Shown in pieces: positions 48,442 to 56,841 of a stretch of 64,000 nucleotides of DNA. Numbering within the stretch: position 1 is the stretch's first letter; each line of letters begins with the position of its first letter. The translations under genes and the position numbers were made by a program. Under the pieces are notes generated by a model that was given only the letters and a program-made list of their open reading frames with translations, did no database searches and was not told where the DNA came from. The stretch is from Mesobacillus sp. S13 (GTDB lineage: Bacteria > Bacillota > Bacilli > Bacillales > Cytobacillaceae): the NCBI RefSeq assembly GCF_020422885.1, contig NZ_CP084622.1, forward strand, positions 1,135,001 to 1,199,000, written 5' to 3'.

Positions 48442-50262
48442 TCATATCTGTTTAAAGTAATCCTTCGTCAACACCAGGCCTCCAATGTACAGCGTGAGTG
48501 CGAAATAGGCTGGAAGTAGGTGGATGAAATCAAGATATCCAATATAGAAATGTGTGAGAAGCCCTGCTGCAAATGCTGGAATTCCTCCGAATAGGAATGT
48601 TCTCCATATCCAGGCTGATCCTTCATGGAATCCCCACAGCGAGAGCGTGAGTACCAGCAGCCCCACGCTGAAGAGGGCGCTGCCGAATCCGGCACGGTCA
48701 TGTGCAATGACGGGGATCAGTTTCTCGTTCAATTCATTCATTTGGTCTGGTGTCATGCAAATATATGTCAGGTCGGTTTCAACAAAAACAGATGTCGCAC
48801 CAATTGTCGATATCACAATACCTCCAAGCACAAACGAGAAGCCAAGGATGACGAACAGAAGCTGTCCATATACTGCTTTTTTCCAGGAAGGACTGTTTAC
48901 GCGATTTTTTGAGGAAGGTGCTTCATTGGCTCGCCGTGTCTTTCTATACCCGACGATGTAAAAAGGAAGCAGAATAAGCCAAAATAAACCGTGAAGCCAG
49001 TCAAAATATCCAAACCCAAGAAAAAGCAAGATGCCAAGAAAGCCAGTAATTGCCCCTAAATTAAATGCTTTTCTTGCCCAGTGGAGTCGGTATCGTATTC
49101 CGTGGCGGGCCAGCTGCATGTAGATATAGCCCCCGGAAATCATCGTTCCTGCGAGTGTCATCCTGTCATGTGACATGAATTGATAAAGATTTGGATTGTA
49201 GGCCATCAACTCAAGCCGGGTCATTTGCATGAATGCTTCATCATAGAAGAGGATAACCTTCGTGAAACTGAAAAATAACACAACAGCTCCTCCAAGCAGG
49301 ATGAATAATCCAAACAGCCAATACCAGATCCAGCCAGGAAGCTCTGTACGTTCCTCTTCCAGTTCGTCCATGAGAGCCTCATTGATTCTTTTAGGCAGTC
49401 CGGGACCTGTGGCGACATAACCTCCGGATAAGAAAACTAGCTCCGCACCGGCTTCAAACAGGGTGAGTGCATCAGCAGGCTGGGCAACTCCACCTGAGGT
49501 TATGACAGGGATATCGAATTCTTTTTTCATCCGCAAAACTGCATCAACCATCCCAGCCGTTTGCTGGAGGGGCAAGACCTGTTTGCCGGCAGTTGCTATA
49601 GAGTCTTCTTCAATCATGAAGCCATCTGCAAGCTGGCTTGCTGCGTGCAGACTCGAGAAATTGTCAACTACCATCGAATGGCTGATCGATATAAGAACAG
49701 CTTTGTTATCAAGAAGCGATTTAATAGTTGAAAGATCTTCGATGCTATGAATTTGATTAGGTTCAATTATGAAAGCATCGCCGGCATCTTTTATATGTTC
49801 AGCAATCTTCAAGGGTTCCTCGAGCCGAATCAAGATCGGCACTGACCGTGTATTGGTTAATTTGTTTTTTGTGGCGAAATGTCCAATGCTCTCGGCATGT
49901 TCTGGCAGGATCAGGGCATCTTTAGTTTTTGAAAGAGATGCTGCTGTTTCTGGCGTTCTTGGATAACTGGAGACCGGACCAACTTCAATAGCACCAAAAC
50001 CAAGACTCCCGAAAACATTGATTCCTGATAACTTTGGATCAATCTTCCCGCTTAATCCAACCGGACTGTCAAATTGAAGCCCAAAAAGGTTCCTCGATAA
50101 TTTTTCCGAGGGAGACATATGCCCAAGAAATTCGATGAATGACCTGCCCCCAGGGATTTGTGAAAGGAAGGACATCCCCCGGTGGATGAATTCCCGGCCT
50201 CCGTTTCCAGGTAAAAGAGGCAGCCAAGGTTTAAATAATGGGTGATAGGACCAATCAGGCAT
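48442..50262 (-). CDS. Dihydroorotate dehydrogenase-like domain fused to a polytopic membrane domain
   Basis: The 606-residue protein starts like a class 2 DHODH (HPLFKPWLPLLPGNGGREFIHRGMSF...LFGLQFDSPVGLSGKIDPKLSGINVFGSLGFGAIEVGPVS) and ends that domain with the FMN-phosphate loop ITSGGVAQPADALTLFEAGAELVFLSGGYVATGPGLP (about 250-290). The usual catalytic Ser/Asn motif NxSSPNT cannot be found; LISISHSM stands near that place, so orotate chemistry is doubtful. From about 315 there are at least eight membrane helices to the end. GGAGG precedes the ATG at 50262. It is monocistronic. A flavin-linked membrane redox or sensing role is only a guess. Confidence 0.8.
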   Translation of the reverse strand: MPDWSYHPLFKPWLPLLPGNGGREFIHRGMSFLSQIPGGRSFIEFLGHMSPSEKLSRNLFGLQFDSPVGLSGKIDPKLSGINVFGSLGFGAIEVGPVSSYPRTPETAASLSKTKDALILPEHAESIGHFATKNKLTNTRSVPILIRLEEPLKIAEHIKDAGDAFIIEPNQIHSIEDLSTIKSLLDNKAVLISISHSMVVDNFSSLHAASQLADGFMIEEDSIATAGKQVLPLQQTAGMVDAVLRMKKEFDIPVITSGGVAQPADALTLFEAGAELVFLSGGYVATGPGLPKRINEALMDELEEERTELPGWIWYWLFGLFILLGGAVVLFFSFTKVILFYDEAFMQMTRLELMAYNPNLYQFMSHDRMTLAGTMISGGYIYMQLARHGIRYRLHWARKAFNLGAITGFLGILLFLGFGYFDWLHGLFWLILLPFYIVGYRKTRRANEAPSSKNRVNSPSWKKAVYGQLLFVILGFSFVLGGIVISTIGATSVFVETDLTYICMTPDQMNELNEKLIPVIAHDRAGFGSALFSVGLLVLTLSLWGFHEGSAWIWRTFLFGGIPAFAAGLLTHFYIGYLDFIHLLPAYFALTLYIGGLVLTKDYFKQI

Positions 50263-50348
50263 AGTAACCTCCATAACTTATGGTATTACTTTTATTCTAT
50301 CGTAAATGAGCATCTTCGTGGCAGATAGCCTATTTAATTTTCGGGGGC

Positions 50349-50378
50349 GAATAAAAAGAAAAGCTTCTAGCTAAAATA
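50349..50378 (+). promoter_or_regulatory. Candidate sigma-G/F promoter of sspH (second copy)
   Basis: GAATA (50349-50353), an 18-bp spacer and TAAAATA (50372-50378) fit GHATR-N18-CATNHTA at 5 of 5 and 5 of 7. Confidence 0.5.
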
Positions 50379-50412
50379 GTGGAGAAAAAACTGATTGCGG
50401 AGGGAACCAAGA

Positions 50413-50595
50413 ATGGATTTGAATCGTATCAAGCAAATACTGTCTTCGTCGGCAGAAATCGATGTCATATATAACGGTGCATCTGTGTGGATTGATCATT
50501 TAAATGAGGATGGACGCACTGCCACTGTCCATTTGCGCGGACCGCTGGAAGAAAGGACAACTGTCGAAATCTCGGAGCTGCAAGAGAGATCGTAA
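50413..50595 (+). CDS. sspH: H-type small acid-soluble spore protein SspH, second copy
   Basis: The 60 residues MDLNRIKQILSSSAEIDVIYNGASVWIDHLNEDGRTATVHLRGPLEERTTVEISELQERS keep the SspH pattern (R-K-I-x4-I-V-Y-G-x2-V-I, then R-A-V-E-V) though divergent from the copy at 31768. GGAGGGAA precedes the ATG, with a forespore-like promoter 35 bp before it. A terminator follows. Two H-type SASPs in one genome are common in Bacillaceae. Confidence 0.88.
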   Translation: MDLNRIKQILSSSAEIDVIYNGASVWIDHLNEDGRTATVHLRGPLEERTTVEISELQERS

Positions 50596-50627
50596 GTATA
50601 TTTCCTGGATAAAGACGATATGATCTC

Positions 50628-50664
50628 AACCGCCGAATGCAAAATAGTGTACGGCGGTTTTTCT
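50628..50664 (+). terminator. Terminator after the second sspH
   Basis: AACCGCCG (50628-50635) pairs with CGGCGGTT (50652-50659), followed by TTTTC. Confidence 0.87.
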
Positions 50665-50747
50665 CTATGGCACAATGTTTATAATACCTATAGTGGTTTA
50701 TTTACTTTTAAAGAGAGGTATTTTAAAAATCGGAAGGAGAGATGAAT

Positions 50748-51131
50748 ATGTTCCATCATACGATTGAAGTGGATAAGTCATTGAATGAAGCAGTATCTGC
50801 ACTTGAAGCAAGTTTGAAAGAGGAGAAATTCGGTGTCCTTTGGTCTTTGAATATGAAGGAAACATTAGCGGGTAAGGGAGTAGAGCTTGACGGTGAGTAT
50901 ATCATCCTTGAAGTATGCAATCCTCATGAAGCGAAAAGGGTACTTGAGAAGAATCCGATCGTAAGCTATTTTCTTCCTTGTAAAATTGTCGTGTACAAAG
51001 AGAATGGTACAACAAAGGTGGGCCTGCCAAAGCCAACTGAACTGATTAAATTTGTTGGGAATGATGAACTGCAAGCCATCGCGGCAGATATTGAAAAAAG
51101 GCTGATCGGTGCAATTGACAATATTAAATAG
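50748..51131 (+). CDS. DUF302 domain protein
   Basis: A 127-residue DUF302 protein: the pattern MFHHTIEVDKSLNEAVSALEASLKEEKFGVLWSLNMKETLAGKG, then EVCNPHEAKRVLEKNPIVSYFLPCKIVVYKENGTTKVGLPKP. The family has an antiparallel alpha/beta fold and no known biochemical role; some are linked to redox or membrane stress. The ATG at 50748 follows AAGGAGA by seven bases; the ATG at 50742 is too close to it. It stands alone with its own terminator. Confidence 0.9.
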   Translation: MFHHTIEVDKSLNEAVSALEASLKEEKFGVLWSLNMKETLAGKGVELDGEYIILEVCNPHEAKRVLEKNPIVSYFLPCKIVVYKENGTTKVGLPKPTELIKFVGNDELQAIAADIEKRLIGAIDNIK

Positions 51132-51138
51132 AAAAGGG

Positions 51139-51170
51139 AAGCCCAAGGAAAATTCCTTGGGCTTTTTATA
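51139..51170 (+). terminator. Terminator after the DUF302 gene
   Basis: AAGCCCAAGGAA (51139-51150) pairs perfectly with TTCCTTGGGCTT (51153-51164), followed by TTT. Confidence 0.93.
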
Positions 51171-51214
51171 AGGCTACCAAATGTATTCAACAAACAAATG
51201 AATAAATACCTGAT

Positions 51215-52213
51215 TTAAAAAATAGCATTCAATATAAAATAGGAGATAGCCGCAACCGTTGCTGAAATTGGCAGTGTAATCACCCATGTAATGATCATGC
51301 GCTGAGCAGTTGTCCATTTCACGCCTTTAACACGGTGCGCAGAGCCTACTCCAAGAATGGAAGAGGAAATGACATGTGTTGTGCTTACAGGCAAGTGAAT
51401 GTAAGTTGCTCCGAATATGATCAGGGCACCTGTCAGATCTGCTGCCACTCCGTTCACTGGACGGATTTTCATGATGTTTCCGCCTACTGTTTTAATGATT
51501 TTCCAACCGCCAACTGAAGTCCCAAGACCCATAGCAAGCGCACACGAGAGCTGGACCCAGAATGGAATATCACTTGTGGTGAGATAATTATTCGCAATCA
51601 ATGCCATGGTTATGATCCCCATGGCTTTTTGGGCATCATTCGTTCCGTGTGTAAAAGACTGCAATGCGGCCGTAGCAACCTGGAAATAACGGAAATTCCG
51701 GTTCGTTCTTGTGAGGTTGTTATTCCTGAATAAAACTTTAAAAATACTATACACAATAAACCCAAGACCAAATGCAAGAAGTGGAGAAATGATCAACGCT
51801 TGAAGAATCTTCAAGAAACCACTGTAATTCAAAGCTTCAAATCCTGCTGCTGCTAGAGCTGCACCGGCAATAGAACCGATAATCGCATGTGAAGAGCTGC
51901 TTGGTATTCCATAATACCAAGTCAACAAGTTCCAAAAGATTGCCGCAATCAGGGCCGCTAAAATCACGATGGAACCATTTTCAAGGGTGAAAGGATCCAC
52001 AATATCTTTCGTAATGGTTTTTGCTACACCAGTAAAAGTCATGGCTCCAACAAAATTCATGATGGCAGCCAATAGTATGGCGTGGCGAGGTTTAAGAGCT
52101 TTTGTTGATACGGAAGTTGCGATCGCATTTGCTGTATCATGAAAACCATTAATGAAGTCAAATGCAAGAGCCCCAATAACAATCAATACTGTTACGATAA
52201 AAACTACATCCAT
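51215..52213 (-). CDS. pit: Low-affinity inorganic phosphate transporter PiT family
   Basis: The 332-residue permease has about ten helices. Signature sequences are FDFINGFHDTANAIATSVSTKALKPRHAILLAAIMNFVGA near the N-terminus and the repeat FTHGTNDAQKAMGIITMAL in the second half, the family GANDxAN-like marks. It imports phosphate, probably as a metal-phosphate complex with protons. It is the second gene of a pair with the DUF47 protein, 12 bases apart, as in B. subtilis ykaA-pit. Confidence 0.94.
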   Translation of the reverse strand: MDVVFIVTVLIVIGALAFDFINGFHDTANAIATSVSTKALKPRHAILLAAIMNFVGAMTFTGVAKTITKDIVDPFTLENGSIVILAALIAAIFWNLLTWYYGIPSSSSHAIIGSIAGAALAAAGFEALNYSGFLKILQALIISPLLAFGLGFIVYSIFKVLFRNNNLTRTNRNFRYFQVATAALQSFTHGTNDAQKAMGIITMALIANNYLTTSDIPFWVQLSCALAMGLGTSVGGWKIIKTVGGNIMKIRPVNGVAADLTGALIIFGATYIHLPVSTTHVISSSILGVGSAHRVKGVKWTTAQRMIITWVITLPISATVAAISYFILNAIF

Positions 52214-52225
52214 TTCTCAGGCTCC

Positions 52226-52843
52226 TTACGCGTTTTTCATGACGATGCTCTCAAGTGTGTTTGCAACATCTTGGCAGCTGTCTGCGATTTCTTCAAGACC
52301 TTCATAAATCTCCTTGTACTGAATGATCCTGATCGGGTCTTTTTCAACCGAGAATAGGTGTTTGATGGATTGGCGCAGCACACCATCACACTTTGACTCC
52401 AGGTCTTTGATGCGGATTGCATGATCACGTACTTGCTTCAGTTTTTTAGTAGTCAATAACTGGACAGCTTGTTCAATTTCGAAAGAAGCACTTTTGATTG
52501 CTGCAACGAACTCCATCATGAAGTTGTCTGCTTTAGTGATCGAATACATGTCAAAAAGATTCGCGCAATGTTCCATACCATCAAGTACATCATCCATTGT
52601 CATTGAAAGGGCAAGAATGTCTTCTCTTTCTATAGGGGTAATAAAAGCGTTATTAAGTTCCATGATCACTTCATGGATCATATTGTCGCCCTTCGTCTCC
52701 ATATCCTTCATTTTTTCCGTGAAGATTTTCAGATCGCTTGCATTGTTCAGCTTGTAATCAGCAAAATACTCACTGCTCTCTTTAAGATTTACGGAAATGT
52801 CCGTCAGCAAAATTGCAAACTTATCTTTCTTGCGGAAAACCAT
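52226..52843 (-). CDS. ykaA: DUF47/PhoU-like accessory protein (YkaA type)
   Basis: The 205 residues form an all-helical PhoU-like protein: VNLKESSEYFADY, MKDMETKGDNMIHEVIMELNNAFITPIEREDILALSMTMDDVLDGMEHCANLFDMY, and IKDLESKCDGVLRQSIKHLFS. Family members regulate or assemble with PiT transporters, and the E/D-x3-D patterns may bind metal. The ATG at 52843 follows GGAGG; the ten extra codons upstream have no site. It is the first gene of the pit operon. Confidence 0.92.
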   Translation of the reverse strand: MVFRKKDKFAILLTDISVNLKESSEYFADYKLNNASDLKIFTEKMKDMETKGDNMIHEVIMELNNAFITPIEREDILALSMTMDDVLDGMEHCANLFDMYSITKADNFMMEFVAAIKSASFEIEQAVQLLTTKKLKQVRDHAIRIKDLESKCDGVLRQSIKHLFSVEKDPIRIIQYKEIYEGLEEIADSCQDVANTLESIVMKNA

Positions 52844-53134
52844 AATATAACCTCCACATTTAACCATTTTCATTTTTTAAAAGCGAAGTTAATTTTAGCT
52901 TATAATTGTCGAAATAAGAAGATGTTTGATGAAAATAATTTTGTGAATGTTTATCAATACAATGGTATCCATAGCATTTCATTCCCGTTATTCAAGATCT
53001 CCAACCGAATTTTTAAGGGATAAGCCCATTTTGAAAAAATGGATTGTCCGGTTGTTTAGGACAATTTTTTGCCGGGAACTTAAAGACTAATCAAAAAGAA
53101 AACTTCGGCCAATGAGCCGTTTATATAGATTTAG

Positions 53135-53161
53135 CGGCTGTCAGGATGGCAGCCGTTTTGA
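53135..53161 (+). terminator. Hairpin upstream of the second aldo/keto reductase
   Basis: CGGCTG (53135-53140) pairs with CAGCCG (53150-53155), then TTTTG. No gene precedes it on this strand, so it may be an attenuator or relic. The remaining 52844-53134 shows nothing else. Confidence 0.5.
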
Positions 53162-53212
53162 TTTGTCTTCATACTGGCTGAGGGATAAAATGGATTAAAG
53201 AGGAGGCGAATG

Positions 53213-54040
53213 ATGGTGAGTATTTTTGATAAGGTGGAATTACATAACGGTGTGCAAATCCCGGCGTTGGGCCTCGGTGTCTATAAGGTTGAGGATGGGC
53301 AACAAATTGAGGAAACAATTCAGACAGCGCTTGACCTCGGATATCGTCTCATAGATACAGCTTCTTTTTATCAGAATGAAGAAGGTGTTGGACGAGCGAT
53401 CCGCAACAGCAGTATTCCGAGGGAAGACTTATTTATCACTACGAAGGTCTGGAATTCTGAACAAGGATATGAAAATACGCTGAAAGCCTTCGAAGAAAGC
53501 ATGGATAGGTTAGGATTGGATGTTCTGGACCTATATCTTGTTCATTGGCCTGTAAAAGGGAAATACTTGGATACTTGGCGTGCTCTCGAGCAGCTGTACC
53601 AGGAAGGCAGGGTGAAGGCAATTGGTGTCAGCAATTTTAACATACACCATCTGGAGGATCTTCTGGACCATTGCAAAGTAAATCCGGTCATCAATCAAGT
53701 CGAGCTGCACCCGCTTCTGTCCCAGGCCGAATTGCGAAATTTCTGCCTGGACCATGGCATCAAAGTTGAGGCTTGGTCCCCATTGTCCAGAGGCAGGTTT
53801 CTTGATGAACCTGTTTTAGGGAAGATTGCGGAACAGCACGGCAAGACTCCGGCTCAGGTTATTTTGAAATGGCATCTGCAAAATCAAATCATCCCGATTC
53901 CTAAATCTGTCACACCGTCAAGGTTAAAGGAAAACGTTGATCTGTTTGATTTCAAGCTGGATCAAAAAGAAATGGAAGAGATCAATGGGCTTAACAAGAA
54001 TCAGCGTTTTGGGGCTGATCCTGACCATATCGATTTTTGA
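53213..54040 (+). CDS. Aldo/keto reductase, second copy (YtbE type)
   Basis: The 275-residue reductase is a paralog of the one at 18239-19069. Tetrad D48, Y53, K78, H111 (LIDTASFYQNEEG, FITTKVW, YLVHWPV) and cofactor motif IPIPKSVTPSRLKENVDLFDFKL are intact. The ATG at 53213 is six bases after GAGGAGGC; the ATG at 53210 is too close to it. An intrinsic hairpin at 53135-53161 lies in its leader. Terminator follows. Confidence 0.92.
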   Translation: MVSIFDKVELHNGVQIPALGLGVYKVEDGQQIEETIQTALDLGYRLIDTASFYQNEEGVGRAIRNSSIPREDLFITTKVWNSEQGYENTLKAFEESMDRLGLDVLDLYLVHWPVKGKYLDTWRALEQLYQEGRVKAIGVSNFNIHHLEDLLDHCKVNPVINQVELHPLLSQAELRNFCLDHGIKVEAWSPLSRGRFLDEPVLGKIAEQHGKTPAQVILKWHLQNQIIPIPKSVTPSRLKENVDLFDFKLDQKEMEEINGLNKNQRFGADPDHIDF

Positions 54041-54084
54041 TGTTGTAAATACTGCTGTAATGTCAGAAATGAATATTTTTATAA

Positions 54085-54119
54085 AAAACGGACTGAATGA
54101 CAATCAGTCCGTTTTTTAT
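54085..54119 (+). terminator. Terminator after the second aldo/keto reductase
   Basis: AAAACGGACTGA (54085-54096) pairs with TCAGTCCGTTTT (54104-54115), followed by TT. Confidence 0.92.
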
Positions 54120-54279
54120 TTGCGGAAATGGATACATTAAGAGAAAGAGAAAAACTGCATGTTGAAAGATGTTAGAGGATTAATTGAATCCTGGTAGGTT
54201 TTAAAATATTCTATGGGTGGTAATGTAGGTGTACAAGCAGAAAACAACATGATTTCACATCTTAGACTCTGCTTGTTAG

Positions 54280-54430
54280 ACTGCAGAACAACCGGGTTTA
54301 ACACCATGGTTTTCGAGGTAAGATAAGGTTAGAGCAAGCTGGTTAGCTCCCGGGAAGCAAACAAATCAGCAAAGGCTAAATTTATTTCGCTGCAGTTTGA
54401 ACTCTTTGAAGGGTGTAAAACCCCTTAGCA
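54280..54430 (+). other. Possible structured leader before the YeaQ/GlsB gene
   Basis: ACTGCAG (54280-54286) can pair with CTGCAGT (54390-54396), enclosing CCGGG (54292-54296)/CCCGG (54349-54353); a small AAGGG/CCCTT hairpin follows at 54409-54426. No known riboswitch is matched. The stretch 54120-54279 holds nothing recognisable. Confidence 0.3.
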
Positions 54431-54476
54431 CTATTACTACTTGTAAAATACATCTATTTTAAGGAGGAATTACATT

Positions 54477-54734
54477 ATGATGAGTTTTCTTTGGGCATTA
54501 ATTATTGGTGGTATTATTGGTTGGGTAGCAGGATTGATCTTGGGTAGAGATATTCCTGGCGGCATCATCGGTAACATCATCGCTGGTTTCGTTGGTGCTT
54601 GGATTGGACAAGCAATCTTAGGAAACTGGGGACCTGTAGTTGCTGACTTTGCGATTGTCCCGGCATTGATTGGTGCAATTGCATTGGTATTCATCGTCAG
54701 CCTTGTAATGAAGAGCATGCGTAAAGCTGACTAA
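54477..54734 (+). CDS. GlsB/YeaQ/YmgE-family membrane protein
   Basis: The 85-residue protein has three membrane helices with glycine-rich motifs: WALIIGGIIGWVAGLILGRDIPGGIIGNIIAGFVGAWIGQAILG then the C-terminal IPALIGAIALVFIVSLVMKSMRK. This small family is often induced by general stress; function is unproven. AAGGAGG precedes the ATG. A second ATG three bases on is equally possible. A terminator follows. Confidence 0.9.
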   Translation: MMSFLWALIIGGIIGWVAGLILGRDIPGGIIGNIIAGFVGAWIGQAILGNWGPVVADFAIVPALIGAIALVFIVSLVMKSMRKAD

Positions 54735-54742
54735 TAGAAATA

Positions 54743-54776
54743 AAAAAATCCTTCCGTTCTGGAAGGATTTTTTTTG
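54743..54776. terminator. Terminator after the YeaQ-like gene, shared with rluA-like
   Basis: AAAATCCTTCC pairs with GGAAGGATTTT around GTTCT, with T8 following. Confidence 0.92.
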
Positions 54777-54784
54777 GCGTTTTT

Positions 54785-55705
54785 TTAAATCTCATAAGGA
54801 TCAATGTTAATAAATATCGTTGGTTGGTCGATAAAAGGTGCGTGACATATTATTTCTTCCCGTGTGAACGGGTGGGTGAATTCCATTTTTACTGCGTGCA
54901 GCGCTTGTCTGTGAAAAGTATCGCTTCCACCGTATAATGTATCTCCCGCAAGAGGGTGACCAATCTCACTGAAATGCACCCGGATCTGGTGGGTCCTGCC
55001 GGTGTCGAGTGAGCATTGAACAAGGGTTAGGTTTTTATGCTTTATTTTATCCATTACTTTGAAGTGGGTGATGGCTTGCTGGCCTGTCTCGGATACTCGT
55101 CTCCTGGTTGGGTGATGCCGATCACGGCCAATTGGCTTATTGATGGTCCCTTTTTTCTGATGGATCATTCCATCGGCCATAGCCAGATAGGTTCTCTTAA
55201 TTTTGCGTTCCTCAAGCATCTTATCAAGAATGGCTGTAATAAGCGGATTTTTTGCGAAAAGTACAGCACCGGTTGTTTCGCGGTCAAGCCTGTGTATATG
55301 TCGCGGCCGGTTAGCTTCTCCATTGGACAACATATGGAAAGCAGCTGCATTTGCAAGAGTACCGCCTTGACCGCTCACATTTGGATGGGTGTCCATGCCG
55401 GCTGGTTTATTGAAAACAATCAGATGTTCATCTTCATAGACGATATCCACATTCAAGTATTCAGGGCTGAAAGTCTGCTCTTCTTCAGTAAAAAGCTTCA
55501 TGCTTAAGCGGTCATTCTTTTTTAGGGGGAGTGTCCAGTCTGGAACATGCCCGTTAATCAGGACGTTCTTTTCCGTCCTTAACAGATGAACCAACTTTTT
55601 GGGGGCTTTCCAAAAATCCTTGAAAAGTGTTTCAAGGCTGTAACTTTCCCATTCAGCGGGAATGACGAGCTCACACCATTCGCCTTTTTTATTAGTATGA
55701 ATCAT
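54785..55705 (-). CDS. RluA-family pseudouridine synthase (YhcT-like)
   Basis: The 306-residue enzyme isomerises uridine to pseudouridine in rRNA or tRNA. The catalytic Asp is D141 in HIHRLDRETTGAVLFAKN. Also present are EHLIVFNKPAGMDTHPN and the C-terminal DTGRTHQIRVHFSEIGHPLAGDTLYGG. There is a short S4-like N-terminus (about 20-70). TAGGAGA precedes the ATG. In B. subtilis yhcT lies next to yhcU, as here, so it is the YhcT equivalent. Target base unknown. Confidence 0.93.
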   Translation of the reverse strand: MIHTNKKGEWCELVIPAEWESYSLETLFKDFWKAPKKLVHLLRTEKNVLINGHVPDWTLPLKKNDRLSMKLFTEEEQTFSPEYLNVDIVYEDEHLIVFNKPAGMDTHPNVSGQGGTLANAAAFHMLSNGEANRPRHIHRLDRETTGAVLFAKNPLITAILDKMLEERKIKRTYLAMADGMIHQKKGTINKPIGRDRHHPTRRRVSETGQQAITHFKVMDKIKHKNLTLVQCSLDTGRTHQIRVHFSEIGHPLAGDTLYGGSDTFHRQALHAVKMEFTHPFTREEIICHAPFIDQPTIFINIDPYEI

Positions 55706-55902
55706 ATTAGTCTCCTAACTTGATTTAATTTTGATTGGATTAGGTGAAGACCTTCAAAATCATGTTTCCTTTAGTGGAGAATCTGTCAACTTTTACCGCA
55801 TGCATGGGCATAATTACCACCCAGTTAATTGGAATGAATATGTTATTCTAAGTATATATATTACGAATAGATTACAAAGGGTAAAAAAAGGTGGGTCGAT
55901 CA

Positions 55903-56301
55903 TTGAAAATTGTATTTGCGTCTACACCCGGACAAGAAGAGAAAGTAGTAGAACTGGCAAAGTATTTTTACACAGATATTTTTCCATTATACTTTACGGA
56001 TGAAGATATTCATGAATTTGAAAGGCTTGAAGTGTTACATACGAGACCCGAACAGTTCGAGAGATTCAGTACACTTGGCGATGCATTCCAGGTAATCACA
56101 AGCATGCAGACATTGATCTCTATTTTGGAGTCTGGCCATATTCCTGAAAAATATCAGTCGATGTTCCGTAAAAACGTCCAGACATTGACAGACTACGGAA
56201 TATGTTTCCCGTTTAATTACAGTCAATTTTCTGACTCGAAGCATGTTCATCTTGATTATATCAGTACTTATACAAAAGCCGCCAATAGACTGCTATTATA
56301 A
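55903..56301 (+). CDS. yhcU: YhcU-like protein (DUF5365)
   Basis: The 132-residue protein begins (M)KIVFASTPGQEEKVVELAKYFYTDIFPLYFTDEDIHEFERL, close to B. subtilis YhcU, and remains all-helical with no known motif. The start is TTG at 55903 behind AAGGTGG eight bases upstream; the more upstream GTG at 55891 lies in that site. It is divergent from the YhcT-like gene, the same neighbours as in B. subtilis. Function unknown. Confidence 0.85.
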   Translation: MKIVFASTPGQEEKVVELAKYFYTDIFPLYFTDEDIHEFERLEVLHTRPEQFERFSTLGDAFQVITSMQTLISILESGHIPEKYQSMFRKNVQTLTDYGICFPFNYSQFSDSKHVHLDYISTYTKAANRLLL

Positions 56302-56336
56302 TCGACAATTGTGAAATTTCATATCAAACCAAATAG

Positions 56337-56368
56337 AAAACGCCTGCGAAAACGCAGGCGTTTTTGTA
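56337..56368. terminator. Bidirectional terminator between yhcU and the thioredoxin-like gene
   Basis: AAAACGCCTGCG (56337-56348) pairs perfectly with CGCAGGCGTTTTT (56353-56365). Confidence 0.93.
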
Positions 56369-56369
56369 T

Positions 56370-56840
56370 TTACTTCAATGTGTTCTCATTGAACCAATTC
56401 TCGAATGTTGCTTCTTCCTGATAGCCGACAATTCGATTGACTTCTTTTCCATCCTTGTATTGGACGATGGTTGGCGTTGATTCGATTCCGTAGTCATTCC
56501 ATCCTTGTTCGAATTCGAGAAGGTTGTATTGAACGAGATCCACATCCATATCTTTTGCAAGAGGCGCAACGATCGGGGTGGTGCGAACGCAGTGAGGGCA
56601 TGTCGGACTGTGGAAATAGACAGTAACATCCTCGCCGTTTTCAATTTTTTCTTCCAGTTCATCAGGAAGGATGATGTTTTGATAGTTAGGATCATCCAGC
56701 TGTTTGACTGTTTCAGGGTGAAGCGTGTCCTTGCCGTATGGATTTCCTTCCGCTTTTTCCTCGTTTTGTGCCTTATTCAGGAAAAATAATGCTGCAAATA
56801 AACCAATGATGATGAAAAGAAAAATAATGACCTTTTTCAA
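56370..56840 (-). CDS. Membrane-anchored thioredoxin-like protein partnered with BdbC
   Basis: The 156-residue protein has an N-terminal membrane anchor (about 3-21) and an extracytoplasmic thioredoxin fold. The active site is C81-x2-C84 (TCPHC, the DsbA-type dipeptide PH) and the cis-proline is STPTIV. It lies one base after the bdbC stop, so the two form an operon. Together they would make an oxidising pair: BdbC reoxidises this protein, which forms disulfides in exported proteins. It is Trx-like rather than DsbA-like (no helical insert), so it is not a plain BdbD. Confidence 0.9.
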   Translation of the reverse strand: MKKVIIFLFIIIGLFAALFFLNKAQNEEKAEGNPYGKDTLHPETVKQLDDPNYQNIILPDELEEKIENGEDVTVYFHSPTCPHCVRTTPIVAPLAKDMDVDLVQYNLLEFEQGWNDYGIESTPTIVQYKDGKEVNRIVGYQEEATFENWFNENTLK

Positions 56841-56841
56841 T

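Noticed and set aside
55731..56003. 90-codon frame overlapping the start of yhcU
   Set aside because: It runs through the yhcU promoter and leader in another frame; the YhcU N-terminus matches the family only from the TTG at 55903.
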